A stretch of DNA of 64,000 bases, from the NCBI GenBank assembly GCA_034669505.1, contig JAXDNJ010000020.1, positions 35,275-99,274 on the forward strand, written 5' to 3'. The notes beneath the pieces were generated by a model. That model saw only the letters and a program-made list of their open reading frames with translations. It was not told the DNA's origin and did no database searches. Of the stretch, positions 25,713-33,172 are shown one piece after another. The translations under genes were made by a program, and so were the position numbers. This stretch comes from JAFASC01 sp034669505. Lineage in GTDB: Bacteria > Pseudomonadota > Alphaproteobacteria > Rhizobiales > Beijerinckiaceae. Every line of letters starts with the position of its first letter. The stretch's first letter is position 1.

Positions 25713-26825
25713 ATGGACAGAGTCGATTGCGTCGTGGTGGGGGCGGGCGTCGTTGGGCTGGCCGTGGCGCGCGCGCTGGCGCAGGCCGGGCGCGAGGTCA
25801 TCATTCTCGAAGCGGCGGAGGCGATCGGCACCGGCATTTCCTCGCGCAACAGCGAGGTGATCCATGCCGGCATCTATTATCCGAAAGACAGTCTCATGGC
25901 GCGCTTCTGCGTTGCGGGAAAGCGCGCGCTCTATGAATTCTGCGGCGATCACGGCGTGCCGCATAAACGCTGCGGCAAGCTGATCGTCGCCACCAACGAG
26001 GCGGAAGCGGGAAAACTCGCGTCCATCGAAGCACGGGCGCGGGCGAACGGCGTCGACGATTTGCGCTTTCTCTCCGCGGCGGAGGCGCAGACGCTTGAGC
26101 CGGCGCTTGCCTGCGCCGGCGCGCTGCTGTCGCCCTCGACCGGCATCGTCGATTCGCATCATCTGATGCTGGCGCTGCTCGGCGATGCCGAGGCGGCCGG
26201 CGCGAGCCTCGCGCTCAACGCGCCGCTCCTCGCCGGGCGTGCGAGCGGCGGGGAAATCGAACTCGATATCGGTGGCGGTGAGCCGTTGACGCTGTCCTGC
26301 CGGCTCCTTGTCAATGCCGCCGGGCTGGAAGCGCCGCTCATTGCCCGAAACATCGCCGGGCTGCCGCAAGAGAGCGTCCCAACCCGCTATTTCGCCAAAG
26401 GCAATTACTTCACGCTGACAAGCCGCTCGCCGTTCTCGCACCTGATCTATCCAGTGCCGGAGCCGGGCGGTCTCGGCGTGCATCTCACAATCGATCTCGG
26501 CGGCCAGGCGAAATTCGGCCCCGACGTCGAGTGGGTCGAGACGATCGACTACAATGTCGATCCCGCCCGCGGCGAGCGCTTCTACAAAGCGATCCGCCGC
26601 TACTGGCCGAGCCTGCCGGATGGCAGCCTGCAGCCAGGCTATGCCGGGGTCAGGCCAAAAATCGTGCCGCCTTCAATCGCGGCGCAGGATTTCGTCGTGC
26701 AGACGCCGCGCGAGCATGGGGTCGCCGGGCTCATCAATCTCTTCGGCATCGAGTCGCCGGGGCTCACCTCGTCCCTTGCGCTTGCCGATCATGTCGCGGA
26801 CCTCGCCGGAACGCTCCCGCATTAG
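25713..26825 (+). CDS. L-2-hydroxyglutarate oxidase-like FAD-dependent oxidoreductase
   Basis: 370 residues, DAO/GlcD-like flavoprotein. The FAD-binding dinucleotide fold is at the N-terminus (VVVGAGVVGLAVARALAQAG, with Glu at the end of strand 2). The LhgO-type segment SSRNSEVIHAGIYYPKDSLMARFCVAGKRALYEFC follows, then KCGKLIVATNE and the C-terminal FAD contact LINLFGIESPGLTSSLALADHV. LhgO oxidises L-2-hydroxyglutarate to 2-oxoglutarate and feeds electrons to quinone. It precedes an RraA-type aldolase by 61 bases, so a role on a related 2-hydroxy acid within the cluster is possible. Confidence 0.9.
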   Translation: MDRVDCVVVGAGVVGLAVARALAQAGREVIILEAAEAIGTGISSRNSEVIHAGIYYPKDSLMARFCVAGKRALYEFCGDHGVPHKRCGKLIVATNEAEAGKLASIEARARANGVDDLRFLSAAEAQTLEPALACAGALLSPSTGIVDSHHLMLALLGDAEAAGASLALNAPLLAGRASGGEIELDIGGGEPLTLSCRLLVNAAGLEAPLIARNIAGLPQESVPTRYFAKGNYFTLTSRSPFSHLIYPVPEPGGLGVHLTIDLGGQAKFGPDVEWVETIDYNVDPARGERFYKAIRRYWPSLPDGSLQPGYAGVRPKIVPPSIAAQDFVVQTPREHGVAGLINLFGIESPGLTSSLALADHVADLAGTLPH

Positions 26826-26886
26826 CCGGGTCTCGACCCCTCGCGGCCTTGGGCATAAGAGGGGTGCGCACCCGATAGGAACCGCG

Positions 26887-27585
26887 ATGACCCTCGACCG
26901 AAAAATTATCGACACGCTGGCGAAAATATCGACCGCAACGATCACCACGATCCTTCTGAAGAAGGGTCTGCGCAATGTGTGGATGCGCGGCACGCGGCCG
27001 CTGCGTGCGGGTCAACCGCGGCTCGTCGGTCCGGCCTTCACGCTGCGCTTCGTGCCGGCGCGCGAAGATCTGGCGACACCGGAATCCTGGGCCTCGCCGA
27101 TCTCGACACGCGCCGCGATCGAGGCGATGCCGGAAGGCGTCATCACCGTCGTCGATGCGATGGGCATCACGGACGCGGGCATTTTCGGCGACATTCTCTG
27201 CGCCCGCATGAAGAAGCGCGGCGTCGCGGCTTTGATAACCGACGGCGTTGTGCGCGATGTCGCGGGCGTGCTCGGTACCGGCCTTCCGGTTTGGTGTCAG
27301 GGCGGCGCCGCGCCGCCGTCCGTCGCGGGGCTCACCTTCGTCGCCTGGCAGCAGCCGATCGGCTGCGGCGGTGTAGCGGTCTTTCCGGACGACATCGTTG
27401 TTGTTGACGACGATGGCGCGGTGCTCATCCCGGCGAAACTTCTCGACGAGGTGGTGGCCGCCGCTCCCGAGCAGGAGCGCATGGAAGAATGGATCATGGG
27501 CGAGGTCGACAAGGGCGCGGGCCTGCCGGGGCTCTACCCGATGAATGCCGAGACCAAGGCGCGTTATGAATCGTCGAAGCGCTGA
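26887..27585 (+). CDS. RraA family protein, probable 4-hydroxy-4-methyl-2-oxoglutarate aldolase-like
   Basis: 232 residues of the RraA/HMG-aldolase family. Conserved segments are STATITTILLKKGLRNVWMRG at the start, GPAFTLRFVPAREDL, GDILCARMKKRGVAALITDGVVRDVAGV (the G-x-x-x-x-x-A and TDG-x-x-RD metal/substrate site) and FPDDIVVVDDDGAVLIP. The Asp/Arg pair of the aldolase active site (DGVVRD) is present, so an aldolase rather than only an RNase E regulator is plausible. Class II HMG aldolases cleave 4-hydroxy-2-oxo acids to pyruvate. The gene lies between the LhgO-like and the UxaA-like genes. Confidence 0.88.
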   Translation: MTLDRKIIDTLAKISTATITTILLKKGLRNVWMRGTRPLRAGQPRLVGPAFTLRFVPAREDLATPESWASPISTRAAIEAMPEGVITVVDAMGITDAGIFGDILCARMKKRGVAALITDGVVRDVAGVLGTGLPVWCQGGAAPPSVAGLTFVAWQQPIGCGGVAVFPDDIVVVDDDGAVLIPAKLLDEVVAAAPEQERMEEWIMGEVDKGAGLPGLYPMNAETKARYESSKR

Positions 27586-27676
27586 TGTCAGGCTTGGCGT
27601 GCTCTGCTTGAGGAAGTAGGACGCCTCTACCCGGCAATACGGCCGCAAAATCAAGGCAAATCAGGGAGGAGAGCGG

Positions 27677-27964
27677 GTGAGCATTCCCCATCTATTGGTG
27701 CATGGTCCAAAGGATACGTGCGGGGTTGTTGTGGTTGAAGACCTGAAAGCCGGCACGGACATGCTCGGCCTGATCACCGAGAACGACACGACGTTCCACT
27801 TGAAGGCAAAAGCCGACATTCCGATCGGTCACAAGGTCGCGCTGAAGGACATCAAGGCCGGCGACACCGTGTGGAAATATGGCGAGGACGTCGGCAAGGC
27901 GACCGCGGATGTCGGCGCCGGCGAGCATCTGCATATCCACAATATGAGAACGAAGCGCTGGTGA
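27677..27964 (+). CDS. UxaA/SuyA-type SAF domain small subunit of a split hydro-lyase
   Basis: 95 residues, the SAF domain that forms the N-terminus of altronate dehydratase UxaA. Here it is a separate small subunit, as in (R)-sulfolactate sulfo-lyase SuyA. It has ADIPIGHKVALKDIKAGDTVWKYGE and ends HLHIHNMRTKRW, close to the HxHN-x-KTKRW ending of such subunits. The GTG start is supported by GGGAGGA six bases upstream. The large subunit starts 11 bases after its stop, so the two form one enzyme. Confidence 0.88.
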   Translation: MSIPHLLVHGPKDTCGVVVVEDLKAGTDMLGLITENDTTFHLKAKADIPIGHKVALKDIKAGDTVWKYGEDVGKATADVGAGEHLHIHNMRTKRW

Positions 27965-27975
27965 GGAGGCTCACG

Positions 27976-29232
27976 ATGCAAGTCAATTCTCTGCAAGCCA
28001 ATTCCGAGAAGGCGATCGTCGCCGCACGCGCGCAAGACAAAGCCGCCCTCGCATCCGGCGATTACGGCAAGCTCGCGGTCAGCGGCTGGCGGCGCGAGAA
28101 CGGCCGCGTCGGCGTGCGCAACCATGTCGTCATCCTGCCGCTCGACGATCTCTCGAATTCCGCGAGCGAAGGAGTCGCGAACAACGTGAAAGGCACGCTG
28201 GCGCTGCCGCACGCTTACGGACGGCTGCAATTTGGCGCCGATCTCGACCTCTTCTTCCGTACCCTGATCGGCATCGGCTCCAATCCGAACGTGGCGGCGG
28301 TAGTAGTAATAGGCATCGAAGAAGGCTGGACGAAGCGCGTCGTCGACGGCATCGCCAAAACCGGCAAACCGGTCACCGGTTTCGGCATCGAAGGCCATGG
28401 CGACATCGCGACGATCGCGCGCGCTTCTTACGTGGCGAAAGAATATCTGCATTGGGCCTCCGAGCTGCAGCGCGAGCAATGCGCGATGTCGGAGCTCTGG
28501 GTCTCGACCAAATGCGGCGAGTCCGACACGACGACCGGGCTTTCTTCCTGCCCGACGGTCGGCAACATGTACGACAAGCTTATCCCGCTGGGCATTTACG
28601 GCGTGTTCGGCGAGACATCGGAGATCACCGGCGCCGAGCATCTCGCCAAAGCGCGCGCGGCGAGCCCGGAAATCGCCGACAAATGGTACAAGATGTGGAA
28701 GGCCTATCAGGACGATGTGATCGAGGCGCACAAAACCGACGATCTCTCCGACAGCCAGCCGACGAAGGGCAATATCGCCGGCGGTTTAACCACGATTGAA
28801 GAAAAGGCGCTCGGGAATCTCGAAAAGATCGGGCGCAAATCGAAGTTCATCGACGCGCTCGAACCGGCGGAGGCGCCGGCCAAAGGGCCGGGCCTTTATT
28901 ACATGGATACGTCATCGGCCGCGGCGGAATGCGTGACGCTGATGGCGGCGGGCGGCTATGTCGTGCATACGTTCCCGACAGGGCAGGGCAACGTCGTCGG
29001 CAATCCGATCGTGCCGGTGATTAAGATCACCGGCAATCCGAAGACGATGCGCACGATGGCCGAGCATATCGACGTCGATGTCAGCGGCATCCTGCGCCGC
29101 GAGCAGACGCTGGAGACTGCCGGCGATGCGCTGATCGGCATGATCCAGCGCACTGCGAACGGCCGGCTGACGGCGGCGGAAGCGCTCGGCCACCGTGAAT
29201 TCGTGATCACCAAGCTTTATCGCTCGGCATAA
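27976..29232 (+). CDS. UxaA/SuyB-type large subunit of a split hydro-lyase
   Basis: 418 residues covering the catalytic UxaA/GarD domain. Features are SGWRRENGRVGVRNHVVILPLDD at about 37, GIGSNPNVAAVVVIGIE, and conserved cysteines in QREQCAMSELWVSTKCGESDTTTGLSSCPTVGNMYD and in AAAECVTLMAAGG. It also has VHTFPTGQGNVVGNPIVPVIKITGNP, the family's C-terminal core. These proteins eliminate water (or sulfite in SuyAB) from sugar acids or sulfolactate using iron. GAGGAGG precedes the ATG. The stop overlaps the dehydrogenase start (TAATG). No sulfite exporter or sulfolactate dehydrogenase is seen, so a sugar-acid or hydroxy-acid substrate is at least as likely. Confidence 0.88.
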   Translation: MQVNSLQANSEKAIVAARAQDKAALASGDYGKLAVSGWRRENGRVGVRNHVVILPLDDLSNSASEGVANNVKGTLALPHAYGRLQFGADLDLFFRTLIGIGSNPNVAAVVVIGIEEGWTKRVVDGIAKTGKPVTGFGIEGHGDIATIARASYVAKEYLHWASELQREQCAMSELWVSTKCGESDTTTGLSSCPTVGNMYDKLIPLGIYGVFGETSEITGAEHLAKARAASPEIADKWYKMWKAYQDDVIEAHKTDDLSDSQPTKGNIAGGLTTIEEKALGNLEKIGRKSKFIDALEPAEAPAKGPGLYYMDTSSAAAECVTLMAAGGYVVHTFPTGQGNVVGNPIVPVIKITGNPKTMRTMAEHIDVDVSGILRREQTLETAGDALIGMIQRTANGRLTAAEALGHREFVITKLYRSA

Positions 29233-30050
29233 TGCGTATCGCCTTCATCGGCTATGGTGAAGTCGGCCAGACATTCGCGCGTCAGTTCCTGGCACGCGGA
29301 GATGTCGAAGTCGCGGCTTATGACATCCTCTTCGACGCAGGCGCGCTCGCCGAGCGCGCGCGCCAAGCCGGTGTCATCGCAGCGCGAAACGCGGCCGAGT
29401 CGGCGCGGGATGCGGATGTCGTGATATCAGCCGTGACCGCGGACGCGGTGCTTGATGTCGCGCGTGAAGCGCCGACTTACCTCAAGCCCGAACAGTTTTT
29501 CTTCGACATCAATTCTGCCTCGCCGAACACCAAGAGGCGTGCCGCGGAGATCGTCAACGAAAGCGGCGCGCATTACATTGAGGGCGCCGTGATGGCGGCG
29601 GTGCTCGCGCCCGGCATCACGGTTCCGATCCTTGCCGGCGGGCCGGCTGCAGCCGATCTTGCCACGCGCATGAACGCGATCGGCATGAACGTGCGTGCCG
29701 TCGCGACGGAATATGGCCGGGCATCGGCGATGAAGCTCTGTCGCAGCATCGTTATGAAGGGTCTCGAAGTTATGACGGTCGAATGCGGCCGTGCTGCTGC
29801 GTTCTGGGATGTGGCAGACGAAGTGTTCGGCAGCCTTGAGGCGACGTATCCGGGGATGGGTTGGGCTGCGCTGGTCGAGAACTCAGCGGAGCGCGTCAGC
29901 AACCACGGACTTCGCCGCGCGGCGGAGATGCGCGAAGCAGCCGACATGATCGCCGATATGGGCCTGAACCCTGATCTCGCGCTCGCGATCGCCGATGCGC
30001 AGGAGCGGGGCGCCAACGCCCCGCAGGTCACGAAAGCGGACGCGGCTTAA
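29232..30050 (+). CDS. NAD(P)-dependent dehydrogenase, 6PGDH-like with DUF1932 domain
   Basis: 272 residues. The N-terminal Rossmann domain starts MRIAFIGYGEVGQTFARQF (G-x-G-x-x-G), followed by VVISAVTADAVLDVA and DINSASPNTKRRAAEIV, the substrate-loop motif of beta-hydroxyacid dehydrogenases. The C-terminal helical DUF1932 domain contains GRASAMKLCRSIVMKGLEVMTVECG with the catalytic Lys position. The protein probably oxidises a 3-hydroxy acid or reduces the matching semialdehyde. The one-base overlap with the lyase gene couples it to the preceding step. Confidence 0.9.
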   Translation: MRIAFIGYGEVGQTFARQFLARGDVEVAAYDILFDAGALAERARQAGVIAARNAAESARDADVVISAVTADAVLDVAREAPTYLKPEQFFFDINSASPNTKRRAAEIVNESGAHYIEGAVMAAVLAPGITVPILAGGPAAADLATRMNAIGMNVRAVATEYGRASAMKLCRSIVMKGLEVMTVECGRAAAFWDVADEVFGSLEATYPGMGWAALVENSAERVSNHGLRRAAEMREAADMIADMGLNPDLALAIADAQERGANAPQVTKADAA

Positions 30051-30052
30051 AG

Positions 30053-30135
30053 CGGTCCTTCCGAGGAGGCGAAGCCGACCAACCAATCCATGCCATGAAC
30101 TGGATTGCTTCGCTTCGCTCGCAATAACACTCGTG
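30053..30135. repeat. Dispersed CERSEAIQ-type palindromic repeat copy
   Basis: The stretch contains ATTGCTTCGCTTCGCTCGCAAT, an inverted-repeat core (ATTGC...GCAAT). Translated on the minus strand it reads CERSEAIQF, the hallmark of short extragenic repeats scattered through many rhizobial and related genomes. It fills the gap between the convergent dehydrogenase and aldolase genes. Only one copy is in the window, so its repetitive nature is taken from general knowledge. Confidence 0.6.
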
Positions 30136-30137
30136 CT

Positions 30138-30911
30138 TTAGTTCCTGAAACTCGGATCGGTGCGATCGAGCTTGCGCATCAACGCCGGCCAGACCAATTG
30201 CTTTGCCGCATTGGTCAGGCCTTCGCCCTCGCTTAAAGCCATGTTCTTCTCGATCACCGACATTTCCGTCGGATAATCTTTGCCGCCGAGCGCGCGGGTG
30301 CGCACCTGCATCGTGCAGGCGCGTTCCAAGAAATACATGCGCAGGAACGCTTCGGCGCATGTCTTGCCGACCGTCAACGTGCCGTGATTGCGCAGGAGCA
30401 TGACGTTCTTGTTGCCGAGGTCTTTCTGAATCCGCGGCCGCTCGTCGTGATCAAGCGCGACGCCTTCGTAATCGTGGTAGGCAAGATCGGCGACAACGAG
30501 CTGCGCGGTCTGGTTCAACGGCAGCAGCCCCTCGCTCGAGGTCGCGACGGCGGTGCCGTCCGGCGTGTGCAGATGCATGACGCAGCCGGCATCCTCGCGC
30601 ACCTCGTGCACGGCCGAATGAATGGTGAAGCCGGCGGGATTTACGGGGTAGGGCTGGTTGCCGATGGGCTCGCCGTCCATCCCGATCTTCACCAGGCTCG
30701 ATGCAGTTATCTCCTCGAACATCATGCCGTAGGGGTTGATGAGGAAATGATGTTCAGGCCCGGGAATGCGGGCCGAAATATGCGTGAAGATGAGATCGTC
30801 CCAGCCGTAGAGTGCAACGAGCCGGTAGCACGCGGCGAGATCGACGCGTAGCGCCTTCTCCGTTTCCGTCATGTCGTCCATGAGCCGCAGATGTGAAGCG
30901 CTCGACAGCAT
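30138..30911 (-). CDS. Class II aldolase/adducin family protein
   Basis: 257 residues. It has the class II aldolase fold: ACYRLVALYGWDDLIFTHISARI near the start, zinc ligands His113 and His115 in VMHLHTPDG, and a third at His176 in RNHGTL. Family members cleave or decarboxylate sugar phosphates or keto-acids. A strong GGGAGG lies five bases before the ATG. It is transcribed toward the UxaA/LhgO cluster and could serve the same pathway, though from its own promoter. Confidence 0.92.
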   Translation of the reverse strand: MLSSASHLRLMDDMTETEKALRVDLAACYRLVALYGWDDLIFTHISARIPGPEHHFLINPYGMMFEEITASSLVKIGMDGEPIGNQPYPVNPAGFTIHSAVHEVREDAGCVMHLHTPDGTAVATSSEGLLPLNQTAQLVVADLAYHDYEGVALDHDERPRIQKDLGNKNVMLLRNHGTLTVGKTCAEAFLRMYFLERACTMQVRTRALGGKDYPTEMSVIEKNMALSEGEGLTNAAKQLVWPALMRKLDRTDPSFRN

Positions 30912-30937
30912 GGTGTCCTCCCTTGTTATCCGCGTCC

Positions 30938-33172
30938 TTATTCTGCCGCGGCGATCTCCTCGCGCGGGATCGTCTCCTGCGCCGCGGGTAGGCGGGCAAG
31001 CAGATCGACCAAAGCGCGGTCGTGCAAGAGCACCATACGCTCTTTACCGTTCAACCAGGCAGCGGCGTCATCGATCGTTTCCGCATCGTTGAGCTTGGCT
31101 TCGGCGAGCGCGCGCTCCGGCGTGACCTCGCCCTTGCGGCGGCGCGGCGCGGCGGGCAGGAACGCCTCGTGCGTCGCGCGGAAGTCAGGATCGGCATGCA
31201 CGATCTTGAGCGCGTCGCCTTCGTCGCGCCCTTCGGCGGCGAGTGCCTCGGCAAGCCCATTGGAACGCGAAGCGATCGGCGGCGGCGTGGTCTCCTCCGG
31301 CGTCGTGAGCAGGCCGACGCGGCGCAAGGCCAAGCCGATGGAGCGCTGACCGCTCGCCCACGACAGGAAGATCGCCAGGACGAGACCGGCGATCGTCGGC
31401 GACATCCAGGCGACGAGCGATGGCGAGATTAATAAGCCGGCGATGAGGCTCAACACGCCGAGCCCGACATGCGAGCGATGCCGGCGCGCGATGGCTTTGA
31501 AGGGAATCGACCCGTCATCCCTCCGCTGCGGGTCCCAACCGGTGTCGAAACCGAAAAGGATGTTCAGAACGTGGCCGGTTTGAATGAGCATCATGATCGG
31601 CGCAAGTAGCGCCGAAAGAAATACTTCGAGCAAGGTGGATATGGTGAGCCGAATGGTGCCGCCGCATCCGCGCCGGACTTCGCTATCGATGAGCGCGATG
31701 AGATATCCGAACAGCTTCGGCGCGAGCAGGATCGACATCGTCAGCGTGAATAAATCGAGCGAGCGCTTAGCGTCGAACCGCGGCCATGTTGGAAACAGTG
31801 CAAAATCGGCGGTGAAATATTCCGGCCTGATATAACTTGCTTGGAAAACGAGCGCGATTCCGACGATCAGCTGCGCCATCCACAAAGGCGAGGCGAGATA
31901 GCCGAAAATGCCGGTCATGAAATGCTGGCGCGAGGCCAGATGCAGGGCTTTCGCCGGCACAACCCGGATGTGTTGCAGATTGCCTTGCGCCCAGCGCCTG
32001 TCACGCGTCGACACGTCGATGAGCGAGGGCGGACTTTCCTCGTAAGAGCCGCCGAGCAGAGGCAGCATATAGACTGCCCAGCCGGCGCGGTGGATCAGCG
32101 CCGCCTCGACGAAATCGTGGCTCAGGATATGGCCGCCGAACGGTGGTTTTCCGCTCAGCGTCGGCAAGCCGCAATGATCGGCAAAAGCCTCGGTGCGAAT
32201 GATCGCGTTGTGGCCCCAATAATTGCCGTCGCGGCCCATCCAGCAGGCAAGCCCGGCGCCGATGACGAGACCGTAGATGCGGGCGGCGAATTGCTGAACC
32301 CGCGCGAACAGCGTGTTGCGATTGATGATCAGCGGCAGGGTCTGGATGATGCCTGAATTGGGATCGGCTTCCATCGCCGCCGCGAGGGCGACGATCGAGC
32401 GCCCGGTCATGAGGCTATCGGCGTCGAGCACGACCATGTGCGCGTAGGCGCCGCCCCAGCGGGTCACGAAATCGGCGATGTTGCCGGCCTTGCGGCTCGT
32501 GTTCTTCGGCCGGTGACGATAGAAAATACGCGAGCCGTCGGGCAGACGGGCGCGAACCGCCAGGAAAGCACGCTCTTCGGCGATCCAGATGTCGGGATTG
32601 GTCGTGTCCGACAAAAAGAACCAGTCGAAATGGGCGCCAAGCCCCGAGCGCTCGACGTCCTCGAACATCGCCTGCACGGCGGCGAAAACCCGGCTCGGCG
32701 CCTCGTTATAGATCGGCATGACCACGGCGGTGCGCGCGTTCAGCGTCTCAGGCAGGGAGGACTGGCGCCGGCGGTTGACGAGCAGCCAGAGGAAGCCGAC
32801 GACGCCCGCCGTGAAGGCGACGCTGATCCAGGAGAAATTGCCGACGAAGAGAATGAGCAGCGCCCATTTGAGCGGGGTGACACCGCCGACCTCGACCACC
32901 TTGTACATCTCATGCGCGCCGTAGATCGTCAGCGCGAGGCCGCCGCCGAAGACCGCGAGCCGAGCGATCCAGGTCGAGAGCGCAAATCGCGCCTTTGGGT
33001 CCTTGTGCCGGGTCTTGCCATCGAAATTAGAGAGGCTCTGCACCGGCATGTCGAGCGGTGCTTCCGGCGGCATGTTCGAGCCCGGCGCAACGGACGCACG
33101 CGCCGCAGGCTGGGCGCCAAGGAAATCGGCGCGGGCACGCATCTCGTTCATGCTGTCCATCGATACAGCCAT
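30938..33172 (-). CDS. opgH: Glucans biosynthesis glucosyltransferase OpgH
   Basis: 744-residue inner-membrane processive glucosyltransferase (GT2) that builds the beta-1,2 backbone of osmoregulated periplasmic glucans from UDP-glucose. The catalytic motifs are visible: VVMPIYNEAPSRVFAAVQAM, the metal-binding VVLDADSLMTGRS, DFVEAALIHRAGW and DRRWAQGNLQH (Q-x-x-RW). Membrane helices flank the cytoplasmic GT domain, as in E. coli OpgH. The chosen ATG at 33172 overlaps opgG by 25 bases. An ATG at 33151 would give a standard 4-base ATGA overlap. Confidence 0.94.
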   Translation of the reverse strand: MAVSMDSMNEMRARADFLGAQPAARASVAPGSNMPPEAPLDMPVQSLSNFDGKTRHKDPKARFALSTWIARLAVFGGGLALTIYGAHEMYKVVEVGGVTPLKWALLILFVGNFSWISVAFTAGVVGFLWLLVNRRRQSSLPETLNARTAVVMPIYNEAPSRVFAAVQAMFEDVERSGLGAHFDWFFLSDTTNPDIWIAEERAFLAVRARLPDGSRIFYRHRPKNTSRKAGNIADFVTRWGGAYAHMVVLDADSLMTGRSIVALAAAMEADPNSGIIQTLPLIINRNTLFARVQQFAARIYGLVIGAGLACWMGRDGNYWGHNAIIRTEAFADHCGLPTLSGKPPFGGHILSHDFVEAALIHRAGWAVYMLPLLGGSYEESPPSLIDVSTRDRRWAQGNLQHIRVVPAKALHLASRQHFMTGIFGYLASPLWMAQLIVGIALVFQASYIRPEYFTADFALFPTWPRFDAKRSLDLFTLTMSILLAPKLFGYLIALIDSEVRRGCGGTIRLTISTLLEVFLSALLAPIMMLIQTGHVLNILFGFDTGWDPQRRDDGSIPFKAIARRHRSHVGLGVLSLIAGLLISPSLVAWMSPTIAGLVLAIFLSWASGQRSIGLALRRVGLLTTPEETTPPPIASRSNGLAEALAAEGRDEGDALKIVHADPDFRATHEAFLPAAPRRRKGEVTPERALAEAKLNDAETIDDAAAWLNGKERMVLLHDRALVDLLARLPAAQETIPREEIAAAE

